A DNA stretch of 56,870 nucleotides from Dictyobacter arantiisoli. GTDB lineage: Bacteria > Chloroflexota > Ktedonobacteria > Ktedonobacterales > Ktedonobacteraceae. Of this stretch, positions 17,059 to 26,737 are shown one piece after another. The stretch spans positions 1-56,870 of the forward strand of contig NZ_BIXY01000039.1 in assembly GCF_008326305.1 (NCBI RefSeq). The letters are read 5' to 3'. Within the stretch, counting starts at the first letter, position 1; every line of letters begins with the position of its first letter. A program made the position numbers and the translations under genes. Under the pieces are notes generated by a model that was not told where the DNA came from, made no database searches, and saw nothing but the letters and a program-made list of their open reading frames with translations.

Positions 17059-17598
17059 ATGCCAACACAGGCAAAAGCAGGTAAAATTGACGAGTTAACT
17101 GATAAGCTGGGTCGTGCGACGATCGCTATCCTGGTTCAAACTCAGGGTTTGAGCGTAAAGGATATGAACGAACTGCGCAAGAAAATGCGCGATGCCAGGG
17201 TGGAGTTCCAGATTGCGAAAAACACCTTGCTGCGTATCGCCGCCGAGCGCAACAATATGACCGGAGTCGATAACAAAATCTTCAATGGTCAGTCCGCTGT
17301 CGCCTTCGGTTACGAAGACGAAGTCGCCGCGGCCAAAGCTGTCACTGACTACATCAGTACCTCGAAGGTAGCAGTTCTCAAATCTGCCATTCTTGGCGGT
17401 CGTTCATTGACGGCCGATCAAGTCGAGGGCATTGGTAAAATCAAAGGTGGCAAAGACCAGTCGAAAGCAGAAGTCGTTGGTACACTCCAGGGACCACTTG
17501 CCGGAGCGTACGGTCTATTCACCGCTCCATTACGCGATTTAACGTATGTGCTGCAAGCACGTGCCGACCAACTCAACAGTGGGACGTCCGCTGAATAA
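17059..17598 (+). CDS. rplJ: 50S ribosomal protein L10
   Basis: L10 anchors the L7/L12 dimers to the stalk base. The 179-residue protein has the N-terminal rRNA-binding domain (TIAILVQTQGLSVKDMNELRKKMR, split, and FQIAKNTLLRIA) and a C-terminal helix that holds L7/L12. The start ATG follows AAAGGAGGAG. It is 19 bp from rplL and controlled by the leader upstream. Confidence 0.97.
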   Translation: MPTQAKAGKIDELTDKLGRATIAILVQTQGLSVKDMNELRKKMRDARVEFQIAKNTLLRIAAERNNMTGVDNKIFNGQSAVAFGYEDEVAAAKAVTDYISTSKVAVLKSAILGGRSLTADQVEGIGKIKGGKDQSKAEVVGTLQGPLAGAYGLFTAPLRDLTYVLQARADQLNSGTSAE

Positions 17599-17617
17599 TT
17601 ATTAGGAGGAACCAACC

Positions 17618-17995
17618 ATGGCTGTACAAGACATTATCGCCGAGATCGAAAAGTTGAACGTTCTTGGGCTCGTAGAGCTGACAAAGATCCTGCAGGAAAA
17701 ATGGGGCGTAAGCGCCGCTCCTGTCGCTGCTGCCGCTGCTCCAGTTGCTGCTGAGGCCGCTCCTACCGCCGCTGCTGAAGAGCAGACCGAGTTCGACGCT
17801 GTTCTGACCGAGGTCGGTCCTAACAAGATCAACGTCATCAAAGTCGTTCGTGAGATCACTGGTCTGGGCCTGAAAGAGGCCAAAGCCGTCGTTGACGAGG
17901 CTCCAAAGGCTGTCAAAGAGGGTGTCTCTAAAGAAGAGGCCGAGAAGATCGCTGCAAAACTTGCTGAGGCTGGCGCGAAAGTCACCATTAAGTAA
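17618..17995 (+). CDS. rplL: 50S ribosomal protein L7/L12
   Basis: The 125-residue stalk protein recruits translation factors. The N-terminal dimerisation region ([12 protein letters not shown]), an Ala/Pro-rich hinge (about residues 30-52) and the C-terminal domain with [20 protein letters not shown] are all present. RBS is AGGAGG. A hairpin at 18011 follows. Confidence 0.98.
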   Translation: MAVQDIIAEIEKLNVLGLVELTKILQEKWGVSAAPVAAAAAPVAAEAAPTAAAEEQTEFDAVLTEVGPNKINVIKVVREITGLGLKEAKAVVDEAPKAVKEGVSKEEAEKIAAKLAEAGAKVTIK

Positions 17996-18010
17996 GATTG
18001 CGTCTCCACA

Positions 18011-18050
18011 GGCACCTCACCAACAAGTAATTGTCGGAGAGGTGCCTTTA
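18011..18050 (+). terminator. Terminator after rplL
   Basis: GGCACCTC (18011-18018) and GAGGTGCC (18039-18046) form an 8-bp stem followed by TTTA. The T run is short, so moderate strength is expected. Confidence 0.65.
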
Positions 18051-18099
18051 CGCACATGTTCCATTTCATGCATAGAGGCTTTCAAGGCATGCTGATTCA

Positions 18100-18128
18100 T
18101 TGCGCCCTTGAGGTATCCATGTTATAAT
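18100..18128 (+). promoter_or_regulatory. Promoter of rpsO
   Basis: TTGCGC (18100-18105), 17 bp, TATAAT (18123-18128), about 145 bp upstream of the rpsO start. Confidence 0.6.
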
Positions 18129-18271
18129 GCGAACATATATGATAAGCCCACAAGGAACACATGTATACCTGCACAGGTTATATGCACAACTGTAAGGCTT
18201 TCCTGTATGTCTCAAAAGACATACCTCAGTATCTTTTCCCAAGCAGATTACATTGGAGGTGATTTAGTAAC

Positions 18272-18559
18272 GTGGCATTGACATTAGAAGAAAAAACCGA
18301 AGTTATTGAGAGTGCACGTGTTCATGAGACCGATACCGGCTCTCCTGAAGTACAGATTTCTATTCTGACAAATCGCATCACTCAGCTCACAGAGCATCTG
18401 AAAGTTCACAAGCACGACCTCCATTCACGTCGAGGCCTGCTGATGTTAGTTGGACAGCGCCGACGCTTGCTTACATATCTGAGCAAGAAGAGTCCAGAGC
18501 GCTACCGCGCGTTGGTGGCAAAGCTGGGCATTCGCGTAAAACTTGGCCCACGCCAGTAA
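18272..18559 (+). CDS. rpsO: 30S ribosomal protein S15
   Basis: S15 binds the central domain of 16S rRNA. The 95-residue protein has the family core [37 protein letters not shown] and a basic C-terminus. GTG 18272 is preceded by GGAGGTGATT. Gene order rpsO-pnp is conserved across bacteria. Confidence 0.98.
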   Translation: MALTLEEKTEVIESARVHETDTGSPEVQISILTNRITQLTEHLKVHKHDLHSRRGLLMLVGQRRRLLTYLSKKSPERYRALVAKLGIRVKLGPRQ

Positions 18560-18943
18560 ATCTCAGGTTGCTGTGGATGCGGTCGGCGCAAGCATGGCGA
18601 GCGCCGTACGTTATGCCCGACCGCTGCTCCATTTTTCTCCGCTTGATCCATTCAGACAGTTGTTAGCACAAGACAAGACGAAACAAAACGAGACAGAACG
18701 GACGAGAAATCAAGCCCATCCAGGCAGGGTATCCCCACACAGAAGTACGTGATAGAGTAAAAAAAGAAGACAAGACAGAAAAACCACAAGCAGGTAGAGG
18801 CGTGACGAGGATTGCACGCAAAGCTTTACCCTTATAAGTAAAGAATAACTGCACCCAGTTTTAGATGATATGGGATGTGAAAGGCCCTCCACCAAGGATT
18901 CCAAGACAGAGATTAAGATAGGGTGCCATTTATCGGAGGAAAT
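18560..18943 (+). other. rpsO-pnp intergenic region
   Basis: This 384-bp gap contains no supported gene and no clear promoter or terminator. In other bacteria the pnp leader here is a hairpin cut by RNase III and controlled by PNPase itself; I do not see an obvious long stem. Confidence 0.4.
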
Positions 18944-21376
18944 ATGATTCACCGTCAAGAAGCTGTTATCGGCGGTCGGGTAATGAGCATAGAGACCGGC
19001 CGGGTAGCAGAACAGAGTAGTGGCGCAGTGCTATTGCGCTACGGAGATACCATCATACTGGCAACAGTCGTAGGCAGTGACGAGCCTCGCGAGGGTATTG
19101 ATTTTTTCCCGTTAACCGTTGATGTAGAAGAACGTATGTACGCTGCAGGGAAAATCCCTGGTGGTTTTATCAAACGTGAAGGCCGCGCAACTGAACATGC
19201 CATCCTCTCTTGCCGCCTCGCAGATCGCCCACTCCGTCCTCTTTTCCCCAAAGGTTACCGCAACGACGTCCAGGTTGTTATCACTGTACTTTCCGCAGAT
19301 CAAGAAAACGATTATGATATCCTTGGTATTGTTGGCGCGTCTGCCGCACTCAGTGTTTCGGATATCCCTTTTGCTGGCCCTGTTGGTGCCGTGCGGGTCG
19401 GATATATCGATGATCAGTTTGTGATCAATCCGCTCGAGTCACAGATGGCTCAGAGCAAGCTGGATCTCGCGATCGCTGGTACCTCTGACGCTGTGATGAT
19501 GGTTGAGGCTGGCGCGAAAGAACTGCCTGAAGAGTTGATGCTGGAGGCAGTCCGCATCGGTCAGGAAAGCCTGCAGGATATCATTAAAATGCAGGAGAAA
19601 CTGGCTCAGCTGACCAATAAGGCAAAACGCCCCTTCGTTCCCGCTCTTGTGGATGAGGCTTTGCGGGTAGACGTCGCGACGTTTGTCCGCCCTCGTTTTG
19701 AGGCTGCGGTGAACAACACTGATAAAACCGCTCGCTCCAATGCTCTGGGTCTGGTACAGGAAGAGTTGGTCTCAACTCTGGGTGTCCAGTATCCTGAGCG
19801 CTTGAAGGAAATTATCTCCTTCTACGAAAAAGAGCTCAAGGCTTATGTCCGTAACAATATTCTGGACAATGGCGTGCGTCCCGATGGTCGCGATCTGAAA
19901 ACGATCCGTCCGATCAACTGCGAAGTTGGTTTGTTACCTCGCACCCATGGTTCAGCCATTTTCACGCGCGGCCAGACTCAGGTACTGAGTGTGGTTACCC
20001 TGGGTTCACCCGGTGATGAGCAGGTATTGGATGGTCTGAGCTCAAGCGAGAAGAAGCGCTTTATGCATCACTACAATTTCCCACCATATTCCACTGGTGA
20101 GAGCAAACCTCTCCGTGGTCCTGGTCGTCGTGAAATTGGGCATGGTGCTCTGGCTGAACGCGCGGTGTCGGCCGTTCTGCCTTCTCCAGGCGAGTTCCCT
20201 TATACTATTCGCGCCGTCTCCGATATCCTTTCCTCCAACGGCTCGACCTCGATGGGTTCGGTCTGTGGTACGACCCTGGCTCTGATGGATGCTGGTGTGC
20301 CAATTCACGCTCCAGTCGCTGGTGTGGCCATGGGCTTGATCACTGGTGAGGGTGAGCGCGCTGGCAAATGGGCCGTTCTGAGCGATATCCAGGGCATTGA
20401 AGATGCACTGGGCGATATGGACTTCAAAGTGGCCGGTACCGCCGATGGTGTCACTGCTCTGCAGATGGACATCAAGGTGAAAGGTATCACCTACGAGATC
20501 ATGTCGAAGGCTCTTGAGCAGGCTCGCGAAGGCCGCATGTTTATCATGGAGAAGATGCTCGATGCGATCGATGCACCTCGTGAGGAGTTGTCAGAGTACG
20601 CACCACGTATTCAGACGATTAAGATCAATCCTGATAAGATCGGCGCTGTTATCGGACCAGGCGGCAAGACGATTCGCAAGATCCAAGATGAGAGCGGAGC
20701 CAAACTCGATATCGAGGATGATGGCTCGGTGAATATCTCTGCCACTTCTGGCGAGGCGATGCAGCATGCAATGGATGCCGTACGCGCCCTGACTGAAGAG
20801 GTTGAGGTAGGCCACATCTACACCGGTACGGTTCGCCGTATCGTGGATTTCGGCTGCTTCGTTGAGATCCTGCCCGGCAAAGAAGGTCTGGTGCGCACAT
20901 CACAACTGGCTGATTACCAGGTGGCACGTCCAGAGGATGTCGTTTCGGTCGGCGATGAGATCACTGTGATGGTGATTGAGGTCGATGGACAGGGACGCGT
21001 TAACCTCTCACGCCGTTCAGCATTAAGTGGCGAAATGCCAACTGCTGCTGAGATGGAGAGCGAGCGTAGCAATCGTGGTGGTCCAGGCCGTGGCGGCCCG
21101 GGTCGCAGCTCCGGTGGCTACGGTATGCGCGGCGGTGATCGCGACGGTGGCCCTAATCGCGGTGGCTATAACAATGATCGCGGCGGTTACAATCGTGGCG
21201 GTTATAATAATGACCGCGATAATGGCTCACGTGGCGGTGGCTATGACCGCAATAGCGGTGGGGGTGGTTTCGGCCAGCGCCGTCCAATGGGCGGACCGAG
21301 CCGGACACCTAATCCTAATGGCCCTTCCGGACCTCGCCGTGACAACTACGGTCAGCGTCCTGACCGCCGCTGGTAA
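18944..21376 (+). CDS. pnp: Polyribonucleotide nucleotidyltransferase with RGG-rich tail
   Basis: PNPase degrades RNA 3' to 5' with phosphate and is a trimer. The 810-residue protein carries two RNase PH domains, the second with the family signature GxxSMGS ([11 protein letters not shown]). A KH domain ([20 protein letters not shown], near residue 565) and an S1 domain (about 622-690) follow. After residue 700 comes an unusual tail of about 110 residues rich in Gly, Arg, Asn and Tyr, with repeated RGG, RGGY and YNNDRGG units. ATG 18944 is chosen because GGAGGA lies 4 nt upstream; GTG 18923 is in frame but has no RBS. A strong terminator follows. Confidence 0.97.
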   Translation: MIHRQEAVIGGRVMSIETGRVAEQSSGAVLLRYGDTIILATVVGSDEPREGIDFFPLTVDVEERMYAAGKIPGGFIKREGRATEHAILSCRLADRPLRPLFPKGYRNDVQVVITVLSADQENDYDILGIVGASAALSVSDIPFAGPVGAVRVGYIDDQFVINPLESQMAQSKLDLAIAGTSDAVMMVEAGAKELPEELMLEAVRIGQESLQDIIKMQEKLAQLTNKAKRPFVPALVDEALRVDVATFVRPRFEAAVNNTDKTARSNALGLVQEELVSTLGVQYPERLKEIISFYEKELKAYVRNNILDNGVRPDGRDLKTIRPINCEVGLLPRTHGSAIFTRGQTQVLSVVTLGSPGDEQVLDGLSSSEKKRFMHHYNFPPYSTGESKPLRGPGRREIGHGALAERAVSAVLPSPGEFPYTIRAVSDILSSNGSTSMGSVCGTTLALMDAGVPIHAPVAGVAMGLITGEGERAGKWAVLSDIQGIEDALGDMDFKVAGTADGVTALQMDIKVKGITYEIMSKALEQAREGRMFIMEKMLDAIDAPREELSEYAPRIQTIKINPDKIGAVIGPGGKTIRKIQDESGAKLDIEDDGSVNISATSGEAMQHAMDAVRALTEEVEVGHIYTGTVRRIVDFGCFVEILPGKEGLVRTSQLADYQVARPEDVVSVGDEITVMVIEVDGQGRVNLSRRSALSGEMPTAAEMESERSNRGGPGRGGPGRSSGGYGMRGGDRDGGPNRGGYNNDRGGYNRGGYNNDRDNGSRGGGYDRNSGGGGFGQRRPMGGPSRTPNPNGPSGPRRDNYGQRPDRRW

Positions 21377-21396
21377 TTCTGCTACATGAATAAGTG

Positions 21397-21434
21397 ATAA
21401 GATAAGGCGACCTTTGCTGGTCGCCTTATCTTAT
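21397..21434 (+). terminator. Terminator after pnp
   Basis: A perfect 16-bp stem (21397-21412 with 21419-21434, 6-nt loop) directly after the pnp stop. The 3' arm itself is T-rich. Confidence 0.8.
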
Positions 21435-21477
21435 AAAGACCTCGGTTATCAATCAGCTTTGAAGAAGGGGTAAAAAT

Positions 21478-22143
21478 GTGATGTCGTCAGAGGAGATTTT
21501 ACAAGAAGTAGCTGTAGAAGTCTCTACCTGTTCCAGGTGTAAACTCTGCAAAGGTCGCACAAAGGCAGTTCCAGGCGAGGGCTCGCCCACCGCAAAGATT
21601 ATGTTTATCGGCGAAGGCCCCGGCTATCATGAGGATAAGCAAGCCCGACCTTTTGTGGGACCGGCAGGACAATTTTTGGATGAACTGCTTGCCAGCATCA
21701 AGCTCAAACGTTCCGATGTCTTTATTACAAATGTTGTCAAATGTCGCCCCCCCAGCAATCGCGATCCTGAACGCGATGAGATGGTCGCCTGTAACGATTA
21801 TCTGGATCGTCAGATAGCCGCAATTCGTCCTCAAGTCATAGTAACCCTGGGCCGCTTCTCTATGTCAAAATTCTTCGGCTCAGAGCGTATTAGCGCTATT
21901 CATGGCCGTGCCCGCAGAAAAGATGGCTATCTATGTATTGCTATGTACCATCCAGCCGCCGGACTGCATGATCCCAGTAAAAAAGATGTCATACGGCAAG
22001 ATTTTAAGAAGATACCATTAATTATTGCTGAGGTTGAGCGCCGGGCTGCGTTACGCGCAGCAGAACAGCCCGCACAAACAATCGTCCCTACCTCTCCACA
22101 GCAACGTGAACAAGAGCCTCCCCAACAACTCTCACTGTTCTAA
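21478..22143 (+). CDS. Type 4 uracil-DNA glycosylase (Fe-S)
   Basis: The enzyme removes uracil from DNA in base excision repair. Cys18, Cys21, Cys89 and Cys105 fit the four ligands of the 4Fe-4S cluster of family 4 UDGs. Other marks are VPGEGSPTAKIMFIGEGPG, RPFVGPAGQFLDELL, FITNVVKCRPPSNRDP and the late YHPAA motif. The first catalytic motif reads GEGPGYHED instead of the usual GEAPG. The last five residues, QLSLF, match the bacterial beta-clamp-binding motif. The start is GTG 21478 or ATG 21481, both behind AAGGGG. Confidence 0.92.
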   Translation: MMSSEEILQEVAVEVSTCSRCKLCKGRTKAVPGEGSPTAKIMFIGEGPGYHEDKQARPFVGPAGQFLDELLASIKLKRSDVFITNVVKCRPPSNRDPERDEMVACNDYLDRQIAAIRPQVIVTLGRFSMSKFFGSERISAIHGRARRKDGYLCIAMYHPAAGLHDPSKKDVIRQDFKKIPLIIAEVERRAALRAAEQPAQTIVPTSPQQREQEPPQQLSLF

Positions 22144-22172
22144 TCGCACTGCACCATCAATAACCACAAAGA

Positions 22173-22207
22173 GGGAGCAGATCCCATGAATAGATCTGCT
22201 CCCCTTT
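22173..22207 (+). terminator. Terminator after UDG gene
   Basis: GGGAGCAGATC (22173-22183) and GATCTGCTCCC (22193-22203) form a perfect 11-bp stem followed by CTTT. Confidence 0.75.
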
Positions 22208-22255
22208 ATCATTACATCATTCAATAAATATATATTAGCAATTCATTAATTGTAG

Positions 22256-22276
22256 GCCCTGCCATTTCGGCAGGGC
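22256..22276 (-). terminator. Probable terminator after the GtrA gene
   Basis: GCCCTGCC (22256-22263) and GGCAGGGC (22269-22276) form an 8-bp stem 8 nt beyond the stop of the minus-strand gtrA gene. The downstream tract is AT-rich but not a T run. Confidence 0.5.
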
Positions 22277-22283
22277 TATTCTG

Positions 22284-22901
22284 TTACGCAACTACATCGG
22301 CAGTTTTAACACGGCGATAAGTAAAGAATTGATGGAAGAAGAAGTTGTAGAACAAGACGATGATGATCGCGATAGCCTGTGCGATCAGGGAATTCATATG
22401 CAACGCTGAGTTCAATATACTTTCAATAACGCTGGTAAGCACAAGACCAACCAGACCGGTAAGATTGAAACGGCACATGCGTATATACCAGGGGCGATTC
22501 TGACCGGGAGCATCGTGGAAGGTATATCTATCATTCAAGGCAAAATTAACCAGTAACGATAGCTCACCTCCTAGCAACGAAGCAAAGGTACTATTGAATG
22601 TAGGAGAGACCAGCACCGGAAATAGATGTGTATAAGCAGCCATAATGATCAGGTTGATGACCGCACATGTACCACCGATGATGAGGAATGAGGTGAACTT
22701 CATTAAAGAGCCGGCACGGCCCTTGGTGATATGATCCACCTGATCCAATACGGTATTGGCGAGAGCCCAACGTGTAGGGCGATAGCTGGGAAGCTGCTGA
22801 AGGGGAGCTACCTGGTCTACCATCTCGACCAGTTCTTCCATAACCTCTTGAGAGGGATTTAGAATTTCTTTTGAATTATTCTGAACGAATGATTGATCCA
22901 T
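22284..22901 (-). CDS. GtrA-family membrane protein
   Basis: A 205-residue protein. After a polar N-terminus of about 65 residues it has four membrane helices in the GtrA pattern (FTSFLIIGGTCAVINLIIMAAY, LLGGELSLLVNFALNDRYTF, LTGLVGLVLTSVIESIL and IAIIIVLFYNFFFHQFFTYRR, all split here for reading). GtrA proteins help move lipid-linked sugars or take part in wall glycosylation. No glycosyltransferase is adjacent, so its partner is unknown. The extended N-terminus is longer than the usual about 130-residue family core. Confidence 0.85.
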   Translation of the reverse strand: MDQSFVQNNSKEILNPSQEVMEELVEMVDQVAPLQQLPSYRPTRWALANTVLDQVDHITKGRAGSLMKFTSFLIIGGTCAVINLIIMAAYTHLFPVLVSPTFNSTFASLLGGELSLLVNFALNDRYTFHDAPGQNRPWYIRMCRFNLTGLVGLVLTSVIESILNSALHMNSLIAQAIAIIIVLFYNFFFHQFFTYRRVKTADVVA

Positions 22902-23045
22902 AAAATTTTATTGTGCTCCAAATTTTCTACATAGTCTAGTACAGTCAAATCGACCTACATGATTCTCAGACGAAAAGAGGATAGTGAATGTAACGGCCCC
23001 CCCAAAAGTAATCCATAATGTTCCATGTAAATCAACTCTTTGAGA

Positions 23046-23159
23046 GTGTCAGCCTCCCGTGGTCTCCACCACACACTAAAAAAGACGTCACCTGCGCATA
23101 TTTTATGAAGTGTTGCTGAAAAAGTTTAAACTTTTTCAGCAACACTTCATAAAATATGC
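23046..23159. repeat. Hairpin repeat copy A (64-bp perfect palindrome)
   Basis: The segment opens with GTGTCAGCCTCCCGTGGTC, words shared with copies at 31749 and 35639, and then contains a perfect 64-bp palindrome (23096-23159) with no loop, centred on TTTAAA. The palindrome ends 4 bp before the stop of the minus-strand gene at 23164 and could act as its terminator. Confidence 0.85.
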
Positions 23160-23163
23160 AGAC

Positions 23164-23673
23164 TTATTCCTCTTCCCCTGCGGAGGCGCCAACGACGAAG
23201 GCGTCGACTTGATTGAGTTTGCCACGCCAGTAGGGGAGTTTGACTTTATGTCCGGCACTCATGAGGGTAACATCCCGTAGATGAGCATAGCGGAATATGA
23301 CAGGTAAGCCTTCCGGGCCAAACTCAGGCTGATCTTCAGGGGGAACAAGCGCGGCATAGTATTCTCCCAGGAAGTCAGCGGTCTCAGGTGATGCATCTCG
23401 ATACATGCGCTCATGCAGGTTGACATAAAACTGCGCATAGGCCAGGGTACTGACCATGGTGCCAAAGACGAGTAATCCTTGCATCTGTAACATGATCTCT
23501 AGCTCCAGGCCTTGCTGTTCGACCAGACGGGCCCAGGATTGGAGCGCGATGTCTTGTTCCTGATAGTCATGAATCCAGATATTACGACGTTCACTGCGCG
23601 AAAGGGGACGAAAGCCTGTTTGCGCCAGCGTTTGCTGTAAATTTTCTTTATCATTCTCGGAAAGGTCCGCCAT
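23164..23673 (-). CDS. Hypothetical protein, 169 residues
   Basis: I do not recognise a family. The protein is hydrophilic and mostly helical, begins MADLSENDKENLQQTLAQTG and has a moderately hydrophobic central helix (MLQMQGLLVFGTMVSTLAYAQF, split as MLQMQGLLVFG and TMVSTLAYAQF). It ends with an acidic VGASAGEEE. ATG 23673 has AGAGGAG upstream. No signal peptide is present. It stands alone between a palindromic repeat and the PBP gene. Confidence 0.7.
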   Translation of the reverse strand: MADLSENDKENLQQTLAQTGFRPLSRSERRNIWIHDYQEQDIALQSWARLVEQQGLELEIMLQMQGLLVFGTMVSTLAYAQFYVNLHERMYRDASPETADFLGEYYAALVPPEDQPEFGPEGLPVIFRYAHLRDVTLMSAGHKVKLPYWRGKLNQVDAFVVGASAGEEE

Positions 23674-23913
23674 GCCAAATCTCCTCTAGAGCACTCCAGC
23701 GTCATCTTTGCTGACACTGGATATGAATTGTTGCTATCAAGTTAAAGTATTGCGTCAATTGTCCATGCCATGAATACGTGGCACAGCTGATTGCTTTTTG
23801 TAATAGCATACCATTATTTTGCGTTGCGTCTATATCAACCACAATTCGGGCAGGGCATTCCAATGCTCATGCCCCAACCGCGAGGGATCGGGCCTTCTCT
23901 GTGGGGACGATGG

Positions 23914-26436
23914 TTAAGGATTGTTTTGATCCTGACTCTGATTGTTGTCCTGGTTCTGGGTATTATCCTGTCCCTGGTTCTGGGTATTATCCTGGTTCTG
24001 GCTGTTTTTTTCATTTGGATTTTTCTTGTCTCCATTGCCAACATCAGGATTAGGATTGACAGCGATGATGGGCGGAGCATAATAGGGTCCTTCAATGGTC
24101 GGTTGCGTGCCATCTATAAACCAGTCGCTGACAGTTGGTTCAGTCAGATGCGGCAGGAGGCCAGTGTAGGCCGAGACAATGTCTTTATGGACGTCAGGAG
24201 GCGAAGGGAAGCCATCAGAGGGAAAATGATAGTGTTTGTTGGCCCAGGTCATGACATCATGCCAGATAGGACCTGCTCCGGTGATACCAATGACATTTTC
24301 CATGGGCGTGTTGTCACTGTTACCCGCCCAGACACCGACGGCGAGATGGGGTGTATATCCCAGAGTCCAGTTGTCGACAAAACTATCGGTGGTGCCGGTT
24401 TTGGCGGCGGCCGGACGATCCAATTCCAGGGGATTCCCAGGGCCAAACTCTTCATAGCGGGCGGGATTGTCCGATAAAATACTACTCATTAAGAAGGCGA
24501 CCTCTTCACTGATGACTCGCACACCCTGCACTCTCTGAGGATCGAATTTGTAGATGGGATGTCCCAGATTGTCATTAATCTGTAAGATGGTGACCTGGGG
24601 CATACGGACTCCTTTGTTGGCAAAAACTGCATAGGCGTTGGTCATATTGAGCAAGGATTCGACGCTCGAACCCAGTGCCATTGAGGCTCCTTGCTGGCTT
24701 TTGGGAGTATGCGCAACGTTGGTTAAACCAAAACGGGCCGAGGTATTCATCACGTTGGGAATGCCCGCGAACTCAAGGGCTTGAATGGCGGGCAAATTAA
24801 AGGAGTTGGCGATAGCACGACGTATTGTCATGTTATATGCTCCTCGGAAGTGACGGTCATAGTCCAGTGGTCCATAGGGCGTTACGCCATCGGGAAAATA
24901 TGTGCGGATATCTGGTATGATCATCGCGGGATACCAGCCCATTTCAAACGCGGTGGCGTAGACAAAGGGCTTGAAGGATGAACCGGGCTGGCGTAAGGCA
25001 TCGGCGGCGGAATTAAATTGTCCTTGTACACGGGGATCATTGGAGGTGTCGTTATAGTTGACGCTGCCATTCATAGCCAGCAGTTGGCCGGTAGTAGGAT
25101 CGGTTACAACGACGGCCGCATTGTTGAGATTATGCGCGGTTTTGAGATTAGTATAGCCATAGGCATCGACCGCGTTTCCATTGATGCGGCTAGCGGTGAT
25201 CTTTTCCACCTGCCGTTCCAGATCCAGATCCAGGGTCGTATAAATCGAATAGCCACCATCCACCAGATTACGAGCACCAAAGAGCGGGATCAGCACCTGA
25301 TCAACCAGATAATCCACAAAGTGCGGGGCATTTTTGACCATGGGCAGGCGTTTAAATTTAAAGTTGACCATCTCTTGATGCGCTGCCTTGCTTTGCGCGG
25401 GCGTGATCATATGCAGAAGTAACATATTGTCCAGAATATGCTGCTGGCGCTCCAGGGCGGCGCGCTTGTTATAGAATGGCATATAGGCGGTCGGACTTTG
25501 CGGCAGGCCAGCTAATAGAGTAGACTCTCCCAGCGTCATCTCTTCGACAGCGGGGGTACAACGCCCCGATCTGGCACATTTCGGTTGCAGGCCAAAGTAA
25601 TCCTGAGCCGCCGCCTCAATGCCAAAATTGGTATCTCCATAAAAGACAGTATTAAGATACATCTCCATGATCTGGCCCTTGGAGTAGCGCTGTGTCAGCG
25701 CCGTTGCCAGCAGGGCCTCCTCGCCCTTAATTTGCAATGTACGATCCTGGTTTAAGAACAACTGATTTTTAATCACCTGCTGGGTAATGGTGCTACCACC
25801 CTGGGTCACATTGTGAGACTTCACATTGGCAACCATTGCACGTGTAATTCCATAATAGTCAACACCGCTATTTGTCCAGAAAGTATGATCTTCAGCGGCA
25901 ATGGTAGCATTCACCAATGAATTAGGAATATCAGAAAAGGTTACATAGGTGCGGCGACCGGCCACCGCATTACTTCGCGCATCTGTCGCATGATCATACA
26001 ATTCATAGAGAAGCTTACCCGTTCGATCATAAATATGGGTAGTTTGAAAGAGCGAATGCTGGGCAATCCCATCCAACAAGGGGAGTTGTGACACATAAAA
26101 GGCTACGGCAGCCCCGCCAAGGCCTGAAGAGAGAGATACACATAGCGCCATCAACACTAATCCTATGAAGGTCAGGCGCGGCATAAACACAACGTAGAGG
26201 CGCTCATGCCGATGCTTCCGCATAAACACGCGGTTAATACGCCGGCGTTTCTGTAACGTCTTCGCATGGGTGCGCAAACGCCTGAGATAAGACAACTCAG
26301 TGACCGCAGCCTGGGGCTGAACAACTTTCTCTATGTCATGTGCTTGATCCTGAATGGAAACGTTATCGTGTCCCCCACGCTCAGATGGTAGCAATACACT
26401 ATCTTGCTCATGTTTATAAATATCATCCATTGGCAT
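23914..26436 (-). CDS. Bifunctional class A penicillin-binding protein
   Basis: A PBP1A-type wall synthase of 840 residues. It has a cytosolic basic stretch (about residues 50-95) and one membrane anchor (LTFIGLVLMALCVSLSSGLGG). The GT51 transglycosylase contains the catalytic Glu in TIAAEDHTFW and GGSTITQQ. The transpeptidase has SSFKP (SxxK), a Ser-x-Asn-type motif and KTGTTD. The C-terminal about 45 residues are repetitive NQDNTQNQ-type, Gln/Asn-rich. ATG 26436 is preceded by GGAGGAGGG; the open frame begins 15 nt earlier with a GTG that overlaps this RBS. It is the main wall polymerase visible here. Confidence 0.95.
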   Translation of the reverse strand: MPMDDIYKHEQDSVLLPSERGGHDNVSIQDQAHDIEKVVQPQAAVTELSYLRRLRTHAKTLQKRRRINRVFMRKHRHERLYVVFMPRLTFIGLVLMALCVSLSSGLGGAAVAFYVSQLPLLDGIAQHSLFQTTHIYDRTGKLLYELYDHATDARSNAVAGRRTYVTFSDIPNSLVNATIAAEDHTFWTNSGVDYYGITRAMVANVKSHNVTQGGSTITQQVIKNQLFLNQDRTLQIKGEEALLATALTQRYSKGQIMEMYLNTVFYGDTNFGIEAAAQDYFGLQPKCARSGRCTPAVEEMTLGESTLLAGLPQSPTAYMPFYNKRAALERQQHILDNMLLLHMITPAQSKAAHQEMVNFKFKRLPMVKNAPHFVDYLVDQVLIPLFGARNLVDGGYSIYTTLDLDLERQVEKITASRINGNAVDAYGYTNLKTAHNLNNAAVVVTDPTTGQLLAMNGSVNYNDTSNDPRVQGQFNSAADALRQPGSSFKPFVYATAFEMGWYPAMIIPDIRTYFPDGVTPYGPLDYDRHFRGAYNMTIRRAIANSFNLPAIQALEFAGIPNVMNTSARFGLTNVAHTPKSQQGASMALGSSVESLLNMTNAYAVFANKGVRMPQVTILQINDNLGHPIYKFDPQRVQGVRVISEEVAFLMSSILSDNPARYEEFGPGNPLELDRPAAAKTGTTDSFVDNWTLGYTPHLAVGVWAGNSDNTPMENVIGITGAGPIWHDVMTWANKHYHFPSDGFPSPPDVHKDIVSAYTGLLPHLTEPTVSDWFIDGTQPTIEGPYYAPPIIAVNPNPDVGNGDKKNPNEKNSQNQDNTQNQGQDNTQNQDNNQSQDQNNP
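23940..24003 (-). repeat. Short tandem repeat coding the Gln/Asn tail of the PBP
   Basis: The plus-strand text repeats units like CCTGGTTCTGGGTATTAT several times with small changes. It encodes NTQNQ/DNTQNQ units at the PBP C-terminus and may vary in length between strains. Confidence 0.75.
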
Positions 26437-26737
26437 GTGACCCTCCTCCACACCCGGCTACATTATTTTTCATATACGCCTCAACATCCTCCAACACCTG
26501 CGTAAATAGGTATAATCCGCATAGATACTTTTTTAAATCATACCATAGCAACCTAAAGCATACACCATATGTTCTAATAACGTATCGTTTCTCATCTCTG
26601 TTGCGAGTCTATGACCATCTGGCGTAGATACAGATTGGCTACCGCTGGAAAAAGATATATCTACTACTTGCAACCCTCGTCTTAAGCAAACGTAGATTTT
26701 TAGTAGGGTTTTTATGCACCTATGAGGTAGGGAGACT

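Noticed and set aside
20649-20927. Several minus-strand frames opposite pnp
   Set aside because: Shadows of the KH/S1 coding region.
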